From Chrysopilus asiliformis (taxonomy: Eukaryota > Arthropoda > Insecta > Diptera > Rhagionidae), in the NCBI GenBank assembly GCA_964034945.1, contig OZ035963.1:43733090-43797089 (forward strand): DNA of 64,000 nt, written 5' to 3'. Positions within the stretch are counted from its first letter, which is position 1; every line of letters starts with the position of its first letter. Position numbers and translations under genes: made by a program. This document shows positions 1 to 10,625 of the stretch, piece after piece. Below the pieces are notes generated by a model. That model saw only the letters and a list, made by a program, of their open reading frames with translations, did no database searches and was not told where the DNA came from.

Positions 1-1577
1 GTTATGATATTCACGGATATATAGACGGACAGACGACAGATAGACAGACGATCGGACATGCCAAAATCAAAATCTTTTGTCATCCCAAACACCCTGGTGT
101 AGTTCATTTTTGTGTCCAGCGATTGGTTTGATACGTTACAACTAAATCTAATATACTTCAATATGATTCTCATATAGTGTGGAGGTCCCCAATCTGGAGT
201 GCAGCAACAAACTTATTGGGGTGCGGAAGCGTTGATTTGTGAGATAGAGTTATAAATTTTTTTGATTTGTGAGATGGAGTAACGTATAAACTCAAGAACT
301 ACTGCACCAACATAGACTATGTATCATGACCACGGTTTATAGTTAGGTGTGGTCGCGATATCGGCTCCCCTTTCATCCCCTCGCCTGTTATCTTCTGAAC
401 CACTGAAGGGATTTGAATACGGTTTTCAGTGTTGGGCAGGTCAATCATAAAAGAAATTTTCATCCACTCAAACTACTCCGCTCTACATGGTGCGAGCCCC
501 CTCTCCTGCTATCTACTAAACTACAGATCGGATTTTTATAAAATTTTTAGTGTTGGATAGGTTATCTGTCAGGGTAAATTTTCGACCAATCCCCTTCTCA
601 GCTATCTCTGAAACTATTTTATGGTTGTTCAACATATGTTACAACATAAATGCTAAAATCTTAAGTGTCTGGCAATAAGGGAATTCGCTATATTCCCTTT
701 CTTCCAAGCAGATGGAAAAAATATTTGCAATTTTCTTGAAAACAGTGCGTTAAACCAAAAAAATTATGAACAAAAAATGGTTTGAAATATAATTACTGCA
801 TAATTTTTCTATACATTAAAATACTTTTGAAAAAAAAGGATTTTTTCATATTCAAAAATTTATTACTACCCGGGCAACGCCGGGTTCTTTCAAGCTAGTT
901 ATAAATAAAATTATTTTTCAATAAAAATTTGTTTCCTTAATTTCCTTTTCACTAAAATATCTTACTTAAATATATATTGGCGATCATTGTAGGCGGATCC
1001 ACGTCTTCTGGCCGTCTCTACGAGACAGACATCTTTTTTCAAAAGTATTTTGATGTATAGAAAAATTATGCAGTAATTATATTTCAAATAATTTTTTGTT
1101 CATAATTTTTTTAGTTTGACGCACTGTTTTCAAGAAAATTACAAATATTTTTTCCATCTGCTTGGGAGAAAGCGAATAGAGCACATATGTTGAACATCCA
1201 TAAAATAGTTTAAGAGATAGCTGAGGAGGAGATTGGTCGAAAATTTACCTTGACAGATAACCTATCCAATACTAAAAATCGTGTAAAAATCCGTTCTGTA
1301 GTTTAGAAGATAGCAGGAGAGGGGTCTCGCACCATGTAGAGCGGAGTAGTTTGAGTGCACCCCAATAAGTTTGTTCCTGCACTTCAGATTGGGGACCACC
1401 ACAATATATGAGAATCATATTGAAATATATTAGATTTAGTTGTAACGTATCAAACCAATCGTTGGAGACAAAAATGAACTACACTTGGATGTTTAGGATG
1501 ACAAAAGATTTTTATATTGGCATGTCCGACCGTCTGTCTGCTCGTCTGTCCGTCTATATATCCGTGAATATCATAAC
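1..1577. repeat. Large imperfect inverted (foldback) repeat, family F-like
   Basis: Bases 1-235 are the reverse complement of about 1347-1577, and about 470-843 pair with about 1036-1346. The left arm has an extra 236-469 segment with a short internal duplication (GATTTGTGAGAT twice). The outer ends carry GACGGACAGACG-type microsatellite and the GGTGTAGTTCATTTTTGTG box also found in the family F copies near 5.8, 31.1 and 49.4 kb, so this is probably two divergent F-type copies head to head. The left end may continue beyond the window. No coding potential was recognised. Confidence 0.75.
863..898 (+). mobile_element. Helitron-like 3' terminus
   Basis: In the spacer of the foldback there is a short GC-rich hairpin (CCCGGGC-AA-CGCCGGG) in AT-rich DNA, followed after about ten bases by CTAG and then T. 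Helitrons end with a hairpin and CTRR, inserted 5' of T, so this matches a 3' end. The 5' TC end was not located. Flanking bases 925-1035 recur at about 22195-22290. Confidence 0.5.
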
Positions 1578-2000
1578 TTTCGGAAGGATTGAGCTAGAGA
1601 TTTGAAATATTTACAGTTGCGTTTCTCGTAAATGGCAATGCTAAGTTCTTGAACTGGCAAAATCGGACCATTCCCTTCTCCATATAAATGAAACTTTTTT
1701 CGCAATTTTTTCGAAAACGGTGAATCGCATTGAAAAATTTATAAACCTAAAATGTCTTCTGAATATGATTTTACATAACTTATCTATACATCAAAATTCA
1801 GTTAGTCTACGTCTTACCCCGATACAAATTGAATACTTTTCCTTATTTTCTCGAAAACGGTGCATCGTATCGAAAAGTTTATAAAGACGAAATATGATTA
1901 GAATAGGATTTTATACAACTTATCTATCCAGTTGGACCACTCCCACTCTCCCATACAATTAGATTTTTTTTTAAATACACAAATTGGTTGGTGACAGAAT
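1578..2000 (-). repeat. Diverged family F segment
   Basis: Continues from the foldback with a diverged copy of the F body in reverse orientation: GATTGAGCTAGAGA, then a GGACCATT box and a CGAAAACGGTG box, the same order as in the F copy at 31001-31538. Two similar sub-blocks (about 1690-1760 and 1835-1900) suggest an internal duplication. Confidence 0.5.
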
Positions 2001-3080
2001 ACCTTATTTGAATTCGTTTTCCACAAAATGAATAATTTAAATTATCAAATCGCACCTTTATTCGTGGATGAATAAAGGAAATGCAAGTCCAGATTCGATG
2101 TGCTTCGCATCGATCATCAATGAGGCAAGATCGAATATATTTCTCAGCTGCAAACGTGAGTCTGAGAGCGTAACGCCATCTGTTGGCCATAACATTATCG
2201 TGAGGGACCAAATTATCCGTTTTTCAGTTCCAAATACAATATTTTCTCTTTCCATAAAACAATCCCATACAAAATGCAAATTTCAATTTTCCCGATAATC
2301 CCGACTTTTCCAACAAACCGAAAAAAGAATCGGGTTTTTTGATTCGGAATTACTTAAAGCGCAAGCCAGAAAACGGCTGTCACCAGCAACCCCTGAAAGT
2401 ATGCAATTTCGGTTTTTCAAGAATTTCCGACTTTTCCGGTGGAAATATCCAATTTTCGGCTCCGTAGTGTTTTTACCTGATTCAATAGGAATCCAACAAA
2501 GAAATCCCCATGCAAATCGGATTATATTCAGCCGAGTTATGGATAGTCGTACCGACCACGCTTTATTTATATATGTATGCATAGATTATTATAAAAAACT
2601 GATATTCACAAACTGCGGAATTGCTGCGTTTGCATGTAAAAAATATGGCAGGCATCGCATGCAAACACAGTATCAAACAGTATCAAACTATAATTGCCAA
2701 TCTGGCAATTATTGAAAACTCGTATGGCAGGGCGGCCAGCAACTGGCGGCAAGCTAAACCCGTAGAAAAAATTTAAAATAAATTGAATTATTAGCGCATA
2801 ACGCCGAATTATTTTTTACAGGACAAGCACTATCGTTACTAGTTGAACAAATGTTGGTTCTGCGTCGTGGTGATTCCTGGATAACACAAAGAAGGCAAAA
2901 AATGAAGTTCTAAATTTATTTGCTTTATACATTTGGCCCGCTAAAAAATCTTGTTGCGTTCAATCTGACGCTCTACTGACGAATCGAGAGTGCACAATTA
3001 TTCGCTTATTCTAGAAAGCCTAACTGAATAATCTAACTGAATGCCTAACAAAAGGCTGGACCAGTTTAGTATACAATATA
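2001..3080. other. No gene; F fragment at about 2686-2735
   Basis: No credible coding region. About 2686-2735 is a truncated F 5' end with the dyad ATTGCCAATCTGGCAAT. The rest has low-complexity AT-rich sequence and only short ORFs without family signatures. Confidence 0.4.
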
Positions 3081-3358
3081 AACATAACAAAAGCTATAAT
3101 TGCCAATCTGGCACTTATTGAAAACCCATATGGTGATTTAAGTGAACGGCGAACAGTTGTATCAAAATTCCACTTTGAAATCAAACAATATGATTTTTTA
3201 AAATTTATTCCAATTGGATTTTGATGTATGGGAGTTTTATGTAGAATCATATCCTAAATAACTTTTGTTCTTGCACTTTTTGGATAAGATGCACCGTTTT
3301 TGAGATATTCACAAAAAACGTTTTTGTTCGTATGGGCGGTACCATTTTTGCCCATTAA

Positions 3359-3933
3359 AGGTGGGTTTAGAAACACGAGCATTTTCATTTTTACTGGCAA
3401 AGTGAGTGAAATGCCAGATTTCTTATGACTTTTTCACCAAGTGGGAAAGGGACGGGAAACCACTCAGTAAAAATTTTACTGGAAATTTTGCTTGCATGTA
3501 GTGGTTTTACTATCCATAATTTTCGTCGACGATAGGAAAGTTATGGCAGTAAACAACAACAAACACATTGGACTTCCCCGCCCTGCCAGCAAAATGTTAC
3601 CCCTGAATTATGGGGAATTATGGCAGCCAGCTAAAGTAAGGTTAAGTTCGATGTTTATTTGAAAGCTACGCATTTTAAATGGAAACGGCAGGTGATAATA
3701 ATTATGTTATTAATTATAACATCACACAAAATGATTTTGTTAGGTGAAATTGAAGTGCTAACAAACGTATTGCTGTGAGAAGGTGATGTGCAGTGACAGT
3801 TCGCCATAAAGTGGAAGGGAAAGTACGTGTGAGACACTGATGTGATCGACTTTTTGCGCACGTAAATTTGAATTTCGCTATCCTGCTCACTTTGCCAGTA
3901 AAAATGAAAATGCTCGTGTTTCTAAACCCACCT
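3359..3933. mobile_element. PIF/Harbinger-like MITE with TAA duplication
   Basis: 575 bp with near-perfect TIRs of about 50 bp beginning AGGTGGGTTTAG and ending CTAAACCCACCT. It is flanked by TAA at 3356-3358 and 3934-3936, and sits in F where other copies read CCCATTAACGAACTTA. A 3-bp TAA target site is typical of PIF/Harbinger. No transposase is visible, so superfamily assignment rests on the target site. Confidence 0.75.
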
Positions 3934-4133
3934 TAACAAACTTAGCCTTGCATTTTACGAAAAACGAATCTGCGTAAAATTTCAAGTCTCTAGCTCAATC
4001 CATGCGTCCGCAATCCGCGCCACAGACGCACGGACGGACGAACGGACGTTTATCATTCTAAACACACTGGTGTAATTCATTTTTGTGTGTGATGATGGGA
4101 TCTTGGCGTTATAAACGGTAAGACAAATCTAAT

Positions 4134-4913
4134 CACCCTTGTTCTGAGATACGACGTTAGGCAGCTAAACGTAACGCATTCGATTCGATTCGCTACACAA
4201 TCGGTGTTCTGAAAAATGGCGTTTGCTGTTTAAAACAATAACAAGCATCGCATGATAAAGAACTGTCAAAAATCAGCTGGTTTTGTTTAGATCTGGGTTG
4301 ATAGCAATTTCAGTGCAATTTTTGAAAGCAAAACATGGATTTCACGGTGCCAATTTATTTATTATAGAGGCAGGAGGAGATAAACTCCTATAAATTTTTA
4401 TGATAAATTTTTCTGAGAAGTTCTTCGAACGTCATGATTTTAAGTGAAGAAGCGTGAGTACATAGAAAAAGTGTAATTTTCAATTCATAAAAATTTGTTT
4501 CCTAGCTTTAGGAGGGATTTTCAGCTAATCAAAACATCATTTTTATATATTCTGAAGAAATCCTTTTTTGGTGGTCCCAAGCTGGATAATTTATCTGATA
4601 TCGATTGCCAGATTGCCTGAACCTCTACCACTGGTCTTCGTGAGTAGCCCTTCGCTATATCAGGGTGCTCTGAGTTGAACTGAGAATCATTTGTTGAATT
4701 TTTATTTCCACTCCTATTTGACAAATACATTTGTTTTTTCATACTTAAATATATATTTCCATTATTGTCTACTAACATCGAATCGAATGCGTTGCTCCGC
4801 GTTACACTCAAGTAGGACACTGCGTATTCAATAACAACGAAAATGGGATATCGAGTACTAATCGAGTAAATATCGAACAAACTAACGTAACGCCGTATCT
4901 CAAAACAGGGGTG
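4134..4913. mobile_element. Harbinger-derived non-autonomous element
   Basis: 780 bp with TIRs beginning CACCCTTGTTCTGAGATAC (right copy slightly diverged) and AAT target duplications at 4131-4133 and 4914-4916, inserted in family F. Its interior holds a fragment of a Myb/SANT-like gene on the minus strand, which points to Harbinger origin because those elements carry such a second gene. Confidence 0.7.
4521..4706 (-). pseudogene. Myb/SANT-like (zeste-type) DNA-binding fragment
   Basis: The minus-strand reading contains EHPDIAKGYSR, then an Ala-Ile-Trp-Gln-Ser-Ile run, then LSSLGPPKKDF. This is the spacing of the trihelix Myb/SANT-like domain of Harbinger accessory proteins (helix 1 ending in the DxAKG turn, central Trp, then L-x-x-x-GPP-K). 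In those proteins the domain binds transposon ends and escorts the transposase. Here the WKKVW-like third helix is replaced and the frame stops at 4521, so it is a remnant. The longer frame up to 4988 runs through non-coding repeat and is not a real start. Confidence 0.5.
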
Positions 4914-4937
4914 AATATACCTTTTGGTTTCACCATA

Positions 4938-5415
4938 CATGTTCCCATTAGTTGAAATAGCCCGCCTAACTAGGGCGGAAATTGTCAAAAATTAAGGTAA
5001 AGAGAGGAACGGGAGTGCCTTCTTATTAGCATGGTCATTAACTTTAATTTTTTGTAGACAATAATTTTCTAAATTCATTTTTCTGCGATTAATTTTTGTC
5101 TTTGTTCAACGCAAAAGAGTATCTCAATTGATAACAGAAAATTGGTCTTTATAATTTTTGACCTTTGATTATTATTGAATAACAAACAATTTGCGATAAT
5201 TCGTGCCCTAGTAACCACGACTCCGACACTCTTCCGTTTAATGAAAATTTAACGGAATTTTTTCGGAAAAATTCTAGCTGTCCGCTGTGTTTATTCACGT
5301 ATGACTGTGTTAAAGAGCACACAACGTTAGCCAGGTTTAGGACGCTAGTTATAATAAACCACGTCACGGATAGTGAAGTAAATTTAGAGCTATTTATACT
5401 CTATCTATATATATA
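4938..5415. other. No gene recognised
   Basis: AT-rich sequence between two F copies. The 72-codon frame on the minus strand at 5149-5367 has no recognisable family feature. Nothing else supported. Confidence 0.4.
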
Positions 5416-5925
5416 AACATAACAAAAGCTATAATTGCCAATCTGGCAATTATTGAAAACCCATATGGTTATATTCGTATCAAAATTCGAACAGTTGTAC
5501 CAAAATTCCACTTTGAAGTCAAACTTTCCAATAAGATTTTTTTAAATTTATTCCAATCGGATGGGAGTTTTATGCAGAATCATATCCTAAATAACTTTTG
5601 TTCTTGCATTTTTTGATAAGATGCACCGTTTTTGAGATATTCGCAAAAAATGTTTTCGTTCGTAATAGTCCATTTTTGCCCATGAACGAACTTAGCCTCG
5701 AATTTTACGAAAAACGGATCTGCGCAAAATTTCAAGTCTGTAGCTCAATCCGTGCGCCCGCAATCCGCGCCACAGACGGACGGACGGACGGACATGCAAA
5801 AATTAATTATTTTTATCATTCTAAACACACTGGTGTAATTCATTTTTGTGTGTGATGACGGGATCTTGGCGTTACAAACGGTAAGGCAAAGTTAATATAC
5901 CCTTTGGTTTCACCATACGGGTATA
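5416..5925 (+). mobile_element. Dispersed repeat family F, copy 2 (uninterrupted)
   Basis: About 510 bp from AACATAACAAAAGC to CACCATACGGGTATA. It has the 5' dyad, the AAAAAATGTTTTCGTTCGTA box, the GAACTTAGCCTCG box, (ACGG)n at about 5773-5793 and the TAATTCATTTTTGTGTG box. It serves as the reference for reading the insertions in copy 1. Confidence 0.8.
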
Positions 5926-6413
5926 AAAATGGATGTTTGTTGATTGGTCTGAGATTACAAAACTCAAAAACTACTGAACCGATTTTTACGCGGTTTGTTG
6001 CAAAATAATCTGCGTTGCCAGGAGCAGGTTTTTAGCTATGATAGATTTTCAAAATTTGAAACAGAAGGTCCTGTAAGGATAACGCAAATATCGTTTTGTC
6101 CATTTTTCCCCGGAAAAATTGGCATTATGGGCTTTCTGGGGTCGCTGATCGCAAATCCGATGTTAGATTTTTAAAATTCTAAACGGAAGGTGCTGTAAGG
6201 ATAACGCAAGTGTCCTTTTTCCGATTTTTCTTGCAAAAACTGGCTTTGGGTTGCTTATCGCGAATCTGGTGTTGGAATTTCAAAATTCGAAACGGAAGGT
6301 TCTGTAAGGATAACGTTTTTTTTTTCAAAAGTTTTTAAGTTATTTATGGTTTTTTGGCATTCTAAAATTTATACAAAAAACTTTAAGCTGGTAACGAAGG
6401 GTCTGCTAGTATG
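5926..6413 (+). mobile_element. Helitron-like fragment with internal repeats
   Basis: Begins TATAAAAATGGATGTTTGTTG followed by an ACTGAACCGATTTTTACG box, a typical start of non-autonomous insect Helitrons. Three diverged units with GTAAGGATAACGCAA follow (about 6074, 6197, 6306), the reverse-orientation relatives of the array at 36480-37375. It ends GGTCTGCTAG before T at 6413, consistent with a CTAG 3' end; the hairpin is degraded. Confidence 0.55.
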
Positions 6414-7432
6414 ATATATAAGAATATATTAAATTTAGTATAACGTTTGTAACGCATAGAACCAATTATTGGACACAAAAATGAACTACACCAGGGGCCT
6501 ATTCCACAAAAGTACAAGAATTATATTTGTAGTTATTTTTCACAAATCGTAGGACTTGTAAATACATTTTCATTTCTTAAAATACAATTTATAAATCACA
6601 AGTACAAATTCGGAGTAATTTTACAATCCGAAATTTTTTCACAAGTCTTTATTTTCTGTTCCTCAACACATTTCGGCAAAATTACAATTACAAGGGATTT
6701 TTTTGGATATTTTTTTGCAGGAATCTGACTGTTAGAAAAATTGTTACAAATATTTAGCAGTGTCCAAACGCCTCTAAAAATGATCACAAGTGTATAAAAA
6801 TGGATACGGACAGTAGCAATAGTAGCGAAAATGAAGCTAATATACAATTAGCAACTCGTCGCAGAAGAATTTATCGTCTTAGAATAAATTTCAACTTAAC
6901 TTCTGTGTTTGAATTCAACGAAAAATTTCGTTGATACAAAAAATTGATACAATTGTATAAATCGAAATTTTGCAAATGTAAAGAAAAAATATTTACAAAT
7001 GTGTGAGTTCCTGGAACGCGCCTGGAATTTTTGGCGGAAAGCGAGTTTTTTCGAAATTGGCTGCAGCAGTAAATTTAATTCTTGCGCAGTAAAAGAGCAG
7101 TACATTTTCCACATTTCGTTTTTTCTTTTTTTTTGCTGTGTTCCAGCTTCAACCTGAAGCCAAGATTCGGTTTGTATTTTGTGGCAACACGCTTGAACGA
7201 TTTTCATGAAGGAGACACAAAACTGTCTTTTTCGAAGAGTCGTGCAAAAACGGTTTCGCTACTCGAATTATTTGCAAAGGTCACTAAAATGTCGGGGAAA
7301 GTTTTTGAAATGCATCGTTAGGGAACGTTCCACAGACACCATTAAAAGCTTCCATTCGTCGAAATAAAGGGAATATTTTCAGTTACACCGAAGTAATACT
7401 CGCCTCAATCGCATGTACCACGTTTAAAGTAG
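6414..7432. other. No gene; repeat fragment at the left end
   Basis: About 6414-6500 resembles part of the foldback arm (1403-1490). The remainder is AT-rich with several short ORFs lacking family features. No splice-supported exon was recognised. Confidence 0.35.
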
Positions 7433-7790
7433 GTGACACATCTATCAGTTTTCCATCAGTCGCAACTGTTCGGTATTCGTCAGTTTTCCATCAGTTTTTT
7501 ACATCTAGTTAAGCGTTCACATCTATCAGTTGCAACTGACAGTTTTTTGTGAAAAGTATCCATTCATTTTGATTGCGATTGTAGAGTTCAAAAGGTGCGG
7601 GTGGATAATAAAGAGAAAGGGTGTTTATGCATTATTATTGCATTAAGTTCAAAAAAGAAAATTCGGTCCTGTTCTGATGCGAACGATCAAATTAATCAAT
7701 TGGATACCAGTTTGTTAGAAAAACTGATCTGCACGCGATTTTTTTGTGGTCGTCTGATTTTACGTAAGTTGTTATCTGCTGATTATTCTT
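7433..7790 (+). repeat. Degenerate MITE of the CTATCAGTTTTCCATCAGT family
   Basis: Related to the copies inside the two hAT elements at 57231-57557 and 61264-61590. It shares ACATCTATCAGTTTTCCATCAG, the TTAAGCGTTCACATCTATCAG box and TATGCATTATTATTGCAT. The right TIR is not intact here. Confidence 0.6.
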
Positions 7791-7889
7791 AACCCATTCG
7801 GTATTTTGATGTCATATGGCAACGTAGTGAAAAATTTGAATTGACTTATTATTTATTTATTTTCAACACTCTATACGTTATTGGTCGGC

Positions 7890-10170
7890 TTAACCCTCCC
7901 AGTACCAATCACAAATCCCAGAGTTTTTGTGACTTGTTTTTACAAGGAAGAAGTATGCTTAGAAACTTTCGATTTACGACATGTACACTGCCGTGTACAT
8001 GGTAGCTCAATGGCTGATACTGGTGAAATGTAACAAAAACGTGTCATGGCAATAAATAAAGAGATTTTAGGCTAAAAATGGCATATAAAAGAAAAACACT
8101 AAGTACAAAAGGGCGTCATCATGTTTATTATTTAGGACAAAAACAGAAAAAAATTATATTATTTAGTGTGATATTTATAAAAACATGCAAAAAATGAGTC
8201 CTTTATTTGCAACCTTGAAACTTGCAGCGACCCGCAAATTTATCATCAGAGAACATTGATAAATGTTCAATTCCATCATGAGGAACATCTGAGGGAATTG
8301 ATACCCGTAAGTTTTTTCGTTGTGATGGAAAAGCTACTGTTTTGTTTACTGAACGACCAATACGTCTTGCTGGGCTTCCACACATGAATATTTGAAGTTC
8401 AAAAGATCCATTTTTCTTTTCGGTTCAACTTCATGTATTGTACAATCTTGTTTGTAGTCGTACCAAGCACATATCTAGAAAGTGCATAATCACACGAATA
8501 TGCCACTTTTGGGATCTGATGAAAATGCGATAATATTGCACCATTAGACCCAATAAATCCACACCACCCATACTCTCATTGTAGGCTTGGACCACTTCAG
8601 GCCGTTTCAACGTATTTTTTTTAACTTTCGAATAACGTTTTACGATGTCTTGCTTACCAATATCAACGTAATTAGAAGCAAATGAACGGGCTTGTTGCCA
8701 AACCATTTCGTGATAATTACTTTTGCAGTTCTACTAATAAGTCTGATGAATATCCACGCTCTTGTTTCTTCATATCATTGTCGGTTGGAAAAGGTGGCTT
8801 ATTAACCACCGTTCCAGCACAACTTATTCCACGATCTTTTAGTATTTCGATTATTTGGAATATCAGCTGGTTAAGCATTAATATCGACTACATGTAGATT
8901 TGTTCGAAGACCAAAAAAAAAACAATGTCAATATCATATAATTAGCAAATAAACCATTTGCTGTAGACGGGTCCCAAAACATTCGAATTCTCTGATACTT
9001 AAAAATACTCATCAAAGCATGCATACCAAGGAATTGTTGTACATGGCTGAAAAACGTGTTCATTTTGTACTGCATACAAGTTTGTAAAGTCGGCTGTTTC
9101 CTTATAAAACTGCTATGTAATGTACCGAAATAAATATTGAAAAGAACTTTTAACTTCAGTATTTACACATTGTTGGTGTTCTCCCGGTAGGACAGTATCA
9201 GATAAAATAGGGTGTCTCACGTAACGCCATTCAATTTTCTTTGTTTGAGTAAATAGTAATGGTGATATTTCCGCCTCATCTACCTGCATTGAAAAGCGTC
9301 CTGCTACTGTTTGTTTTCCTTTTGATCGTAGCACTTTTGTGGTAAAATAATCACCAACGTCAGCGACACTACCTTCTGATGCAACGCCCGTGGAGGGTGA
9401 TGGAATATGCAGATCAAATAGTGAAAATGAGAAGACTGTCCCTTTGATGTGCTAGGTTCCAGTTCAGATGCAGCAACAACTCGAGAACGTAAAACTATTG
9501 GTTTATATTGAGTGGATTCTTTTAGTGCAGCGTTGGTGAAATATTGTTGAAAATCTTCATCGCCATCATCGTCTGTAGCGTCTTCGTCATCCGATTCGAC
9601 ATATCTGATTATTGCTTCATCTTCCGCAATATTTTCATCGCCACTAACATCAATATCAGACATATCTTCAATCCATTGATCCTTAGACATTTTTTTCCTT
9701 CAAAACGCGCAATTTTTCATGAAAAATCATTTTTTTAAAATACCAAATGGACTCTCAAAAATTGGGATTCTGAAAAAAAACGTGAATACCGAATATGAAC
9801 TACTTAACAAAAGATAAACTTCAGTACAGTTTATAGATTCAGTAACCTTTGGGTAACATAGTACACGACAGTGTACAGATATATTTGTTATTGTGGCGGG
9901 CCTTACCGTCATTCTAAAATCCAACGACCGATACAAAATTGTTTATAAGGTGTACCGCAATATTTAAAAAAATTGTGACTTTATTTTTGTTCACAACAAA
10001 TCAATATCAACGAGAAGAAATTATTATCGACTTTGCTTCATAAAATTCTAAATGTAACTGATTTAGATGTCAGTTCTGTGATAACGGGATAAATATTCTA
10101 AAAAAGCATCAAATTTAGGGATTCTGAAAAATGTGTACACTATAATGTACGCGGTGATTGAAAGAGTTAA
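7890..10170 (-). mobile_element. Defective piggyBac-family transposon
   Basis: Flanked by TTAA at 7890-7893 and 10167-10170, the strict piggyBac target. Ends start CCCTCCCAGTACCAATCAC on the left and, on the other strand, CTCTTTCAATCACCGCG on the right, an imperfect TIR sharing CAATCAC. Subterminal regions hold palindromes of the form GTACAC-N4-GTGTAC (7984, 9861, 10137). The insertion lies within a LINE reading frame that is restored exactly when the insert and one TTAA are removed. Confidence 0.85.
8203..9690 (-). pseudogene. piggyBac transposase pseudogene
   Basis: Read on the minus strand from 9690. An acidic N-terminus (MSKDQWIEDMSDID and an Asp/Glu stretch) is followed by the HVQQFLGMHALMSIFKYQRI region, then DRGISCAGTV and MKKQERGYSSD, then PEVVQAYNESMGGVDLL and KWHIRVIMHFLD (8431-8706), and a C-terminal cysteine-rich zinc-binding part (8203-8385). 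piggyBac enzymes use three catalytic Asp; the third (in GGVD) is present, but the sequence between LHVVDINA (about 8875) and DRGISC (about 8840) lacks the segment that normally carries the first two. Several frameshifts are also present. It cannot be active. Confidence 0.85.
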
Positions 10171-10625
10171 CTCTCTTAAATTATGTGTGCCAGTGGATAT
10201 TAAAACTAGACTGGCCTATGCCTTAATAATGCCTTTTAATTATGGTTATGAGGTTTTCTCGGGGTGCTCTCAAGCTAATCTTTTGCGTCTACGCAAATTC
10301 TTCAATTCTTTGATGAGGTTCTTTTTTAATTTAGGAAGAACAGAACACGTTTCAGAATTTGTTGTTAGATTTCTAGGCTGTGATCTTGTTACTCACTATA
10401 ATATGCGATGTATAATTTTCTGCATAAAGCTCTTTACTCGGATACTCCATCTTTTCTGCTTAATTATATTGCTTTCATTAGATCTACCAGGGTAAAAGAT
10501 TTAATAGTACCGAGGCGCCGTAGTCTAATAATGGACAAATCTTACTTTGTAAGGGTATTCACCATGTGGAACTCTCTGTTGATTAGGGCAGAAAGAAATC
10601 TTTAAAAAGGTTTTCTTTGAATTTG

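Larger units (their letters stand above)
3081..4937 (+). mobile_element. Dispersed repeat family F, copy 1, twice interrupted
   Basis: Starts with the shared AACATAACAAAAGCTATAAT box and the ATTGCCAATCTGGCA dyad and ends in the CTTTTGGTTTCACCATAC box. The body carries ACGG repeats (4022-4045). It is split by two insertions, 3359-3933 and 4134-4913. Removing each insert and one target duplication gives continuous alignment with the uninterrupted copy at 5416-5925. No protein is encoded; the class is not determined. Confidence 0.8.
7855..10625 (+). pseudogene. Non-LTR retrotransposon RT C-terminal fragment, split by piggyBac
   Basis: The C-terminal tail of a CR1/Jockey-type LINE reverse transcriptase is read from about 7861-7893 and again from 10167. 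After insert removal the frame reads through LNSLKLCVPVD and continues with LAYALIMPFNYGYEVFSG, HVSEFVVRFLG, a frameshift near 10410, and KSYFVRVFTMWNSL. These are the usual post-thumb motifs of such LINEs. The catalytic palm is absent (5' truncated), so it is inactive. The 3' UTR boundary is not clear. Confidence 0.75.
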
